A stretch of 64,000 nucleotides of DNA from Rhodopseudomonas palustris JSC-3b (GTDB taxonomy: Bacteria; Pseudomonadota; Alphaproteobacteria; Rhizobiales; Xanthobacteraceae). The position numbers and the translations under genes are program-made. Location of the stretch: NCBI GenBank assembly GCA_000504425.1, contig KI632513.1:1543491-1607490 (forward strand). The letters run 5' to 3'. The notes beneath the pieces were generated by a model. The model was not told the DNA's origin, searched no databases, and saw nothing but the letters and a program-made list of their open reading frames with translations. Position 1 is the stretch's first letter; the number at the start of each line of letters is the position of its first letter. Below, piece by piece: positions 63,331 to 64,000 of this stretch.

Positions 63331-64000
63331 ACCCGGTCGCCAACCGCGCGCATGTGATCGCGGCGCGGAATATCGAGCACCTGCGACCCGGGAATGAGCT
63401 GCTGCAACGCCGTGGCTGAACCGGCGATGTCGTCGGTGCTGCCGACCGCGATCAGCAGCGGCACGCGAATCTCGCCAACCTCCGCGGCACTCATCAATTG
63501 CCGCGAGCCGCGCAGGCACGCGGCCAGCGCGGCTCGATCAGAGCGCGTCTGTTCGGCAAAGGCGCGAAAGGTGCGCCCGACCGGATCGGTGACATCGGCG
63601 AGCGACGGCGCTTCCAGCGCCTTCGCGACGTTTTCACCGGGCCCGCCGCCTTGCACCAGACCAATGCCCAAACCGCCGAGAATCGCCGAGCGCAGCCGCG
63701 CCGGCTGGCGGCGCGCGAAATAGGCGGTGATGCGCGCGCCCATCGAATAGCCCATCACGTCGGCGCGCTCGATCGCCAGATGATCGAGCAACGCACCAAG
63801 ATCGCCGGCCATCGTGCTGATCTGATACTCGTCCGGATCATACAGCTTGCTGGACTGGCCATGGCCGCGATTGTCGAGCGCGATCACGCGGCGGCCATGC
63901 TTCTTCAATTCGGACACCCAGGTCGGATAGACCCAGTTGACCTCCTTGTTGGAGGCAAAGCCATGCACCAGCACGATCGGCTCGCCCTCGCCTTCGTCGA
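63288..64000 (-). CDS. Alpha/beta hydrolase (5' end beyond the window)
   Basis: The visible part (237 residues) has the oxyanion segment PIVLVHGFASNKEVNW, ALDNRGHGQSSK, nucleophile motif MGYSMGARITAYF and the final His in PRRDHMRAVGD. The frame stays open to the window edge (residues DEGEGE), so the true start lies outside. Substrate unknown. Confidence 0.85.
   Translation of the reverse strand, partial: DEGEGEPIVLVHGFASNKEVNWVYPTWVSELKKHGRRVIALDNRGHGQSSKLYDPDEYQISTMAGDLGALLDHLAIERADVMGYSMGARITAYFARRQPARLRSAILGGLGIGLVQGGGPGENVAKALEAPSLADVTDPVGRTFRAFAEQTRSDRAALAACLRGSRQLMSAAEVGEIRVPLLIAVGSTDDIAGSATALQQLIPGSQVLDIPRRDHMRAVGDRVYKEGVLAFLANRP

Overview
The window is high-GC, gene-dense DNA that looks like the core chromosome of an alphaproteobacterium of the Bradyrhizobium/Rhodopseudomonas (Nitrobacteraceae) group. 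The support is mixed: two alphaproteobacterial beta-barrel genes, CtrA-type TTAA-N7-TTAA motifs upstream of several genes, DUF2336 and DUF3126 genes, and the short intergenic palindromic repeats (cgtcattgcgag…gaagcaatcca and catggccgggctcgtcccggccat) common in that group. This assignment is inference from memory, not from a search. No phage, transposase, CRISPR array or rRNA operon is visible. One tRNA (Thr, TGT) lies near 28.1 kb.

Layout. 0-9 kb: small exported proteins, a CreA-like protein, an L,D-transpeptidase with a long Ala/Lys/Glu-rich linker, an exported polysaccharide deacetylase, a DHFR/RibD-like protein, a YaiI-type protein, an ABC-F ATPase and a flavoprotein. 9.3-17.4 kb: a fatty-acid/valine catabolic block on the minus strand (SDR, MaoC hydratase, acyl-CoA synthetase, then mmsB, 3-hydroxyisobutyryl-CoA hydrolase, acyl-CoA dehydrogenase, mmsA). 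17.5-20.1 kb: a TetR regulator with a histone-like tail, divergent from an MFS transporter; a matching palindrome sits next to each gene. 20.2-26.9 kb: an acyl-CoA block made of a carboxyltransferase, an IclR regulator, a free-standing 73-aa biotinyl protein, an NDP-forming acyl-CoA ligase and a MaoC-like protein.

26.9-36 kb: exported low-complexity proteins, tRNA-Thr, two very small membrane proteins, a beta-barrel protein, a lipoprotein, NAD kinase, a response regulator with an Hpt protein, a DUF2336 protein, a lytic transglycosylase and its divergent partner. CtrA-like boxes cluster in this part. 36.4-38.3 kb: a tightly coupled redox cassette of a small exported protein, a ferric-reductase-like flavocytochrome and an exported cytochrome-b5-like protein. 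38.3-45.4 kb: housekeeping genes hisI, folE, an IscU-like scaffold, yidD, thrS and a nitroreductase, plus a ClpP-fold periplasmic protein and a DUF3574 lipoprotein.

45.4-55.2 kb: signalling genes including a PAS-GGDEF-EAL protein, a patatin phospholipase, a CBS pair, a rhomboid protease, a candidate small RNA, a PAS_5 protein, a double-PilZ protein and a LapG-like (BTLCP) cysteine protease. GGDEF/EAL, PilZ and BTLCP proteins are all c-di-GMP-linked families. 55.4-64 kb: a MarR regulator divergent from a major porin with a clear terminator, a gamma-carbonic anhydrase, small membrane proteins, a DUF3126 protein, cysE, a large membrane protein and an alpha/beta hydrolase cut by the window end.

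No single wholly new system is obvious. The best leads are the regulator-operator pairs (TetR/MFS, IclR, MarR), the candidate small RNA at 52.0 kb, the flavocytochrome/cytochrome-b5 cassette and the CtrA-type sites.
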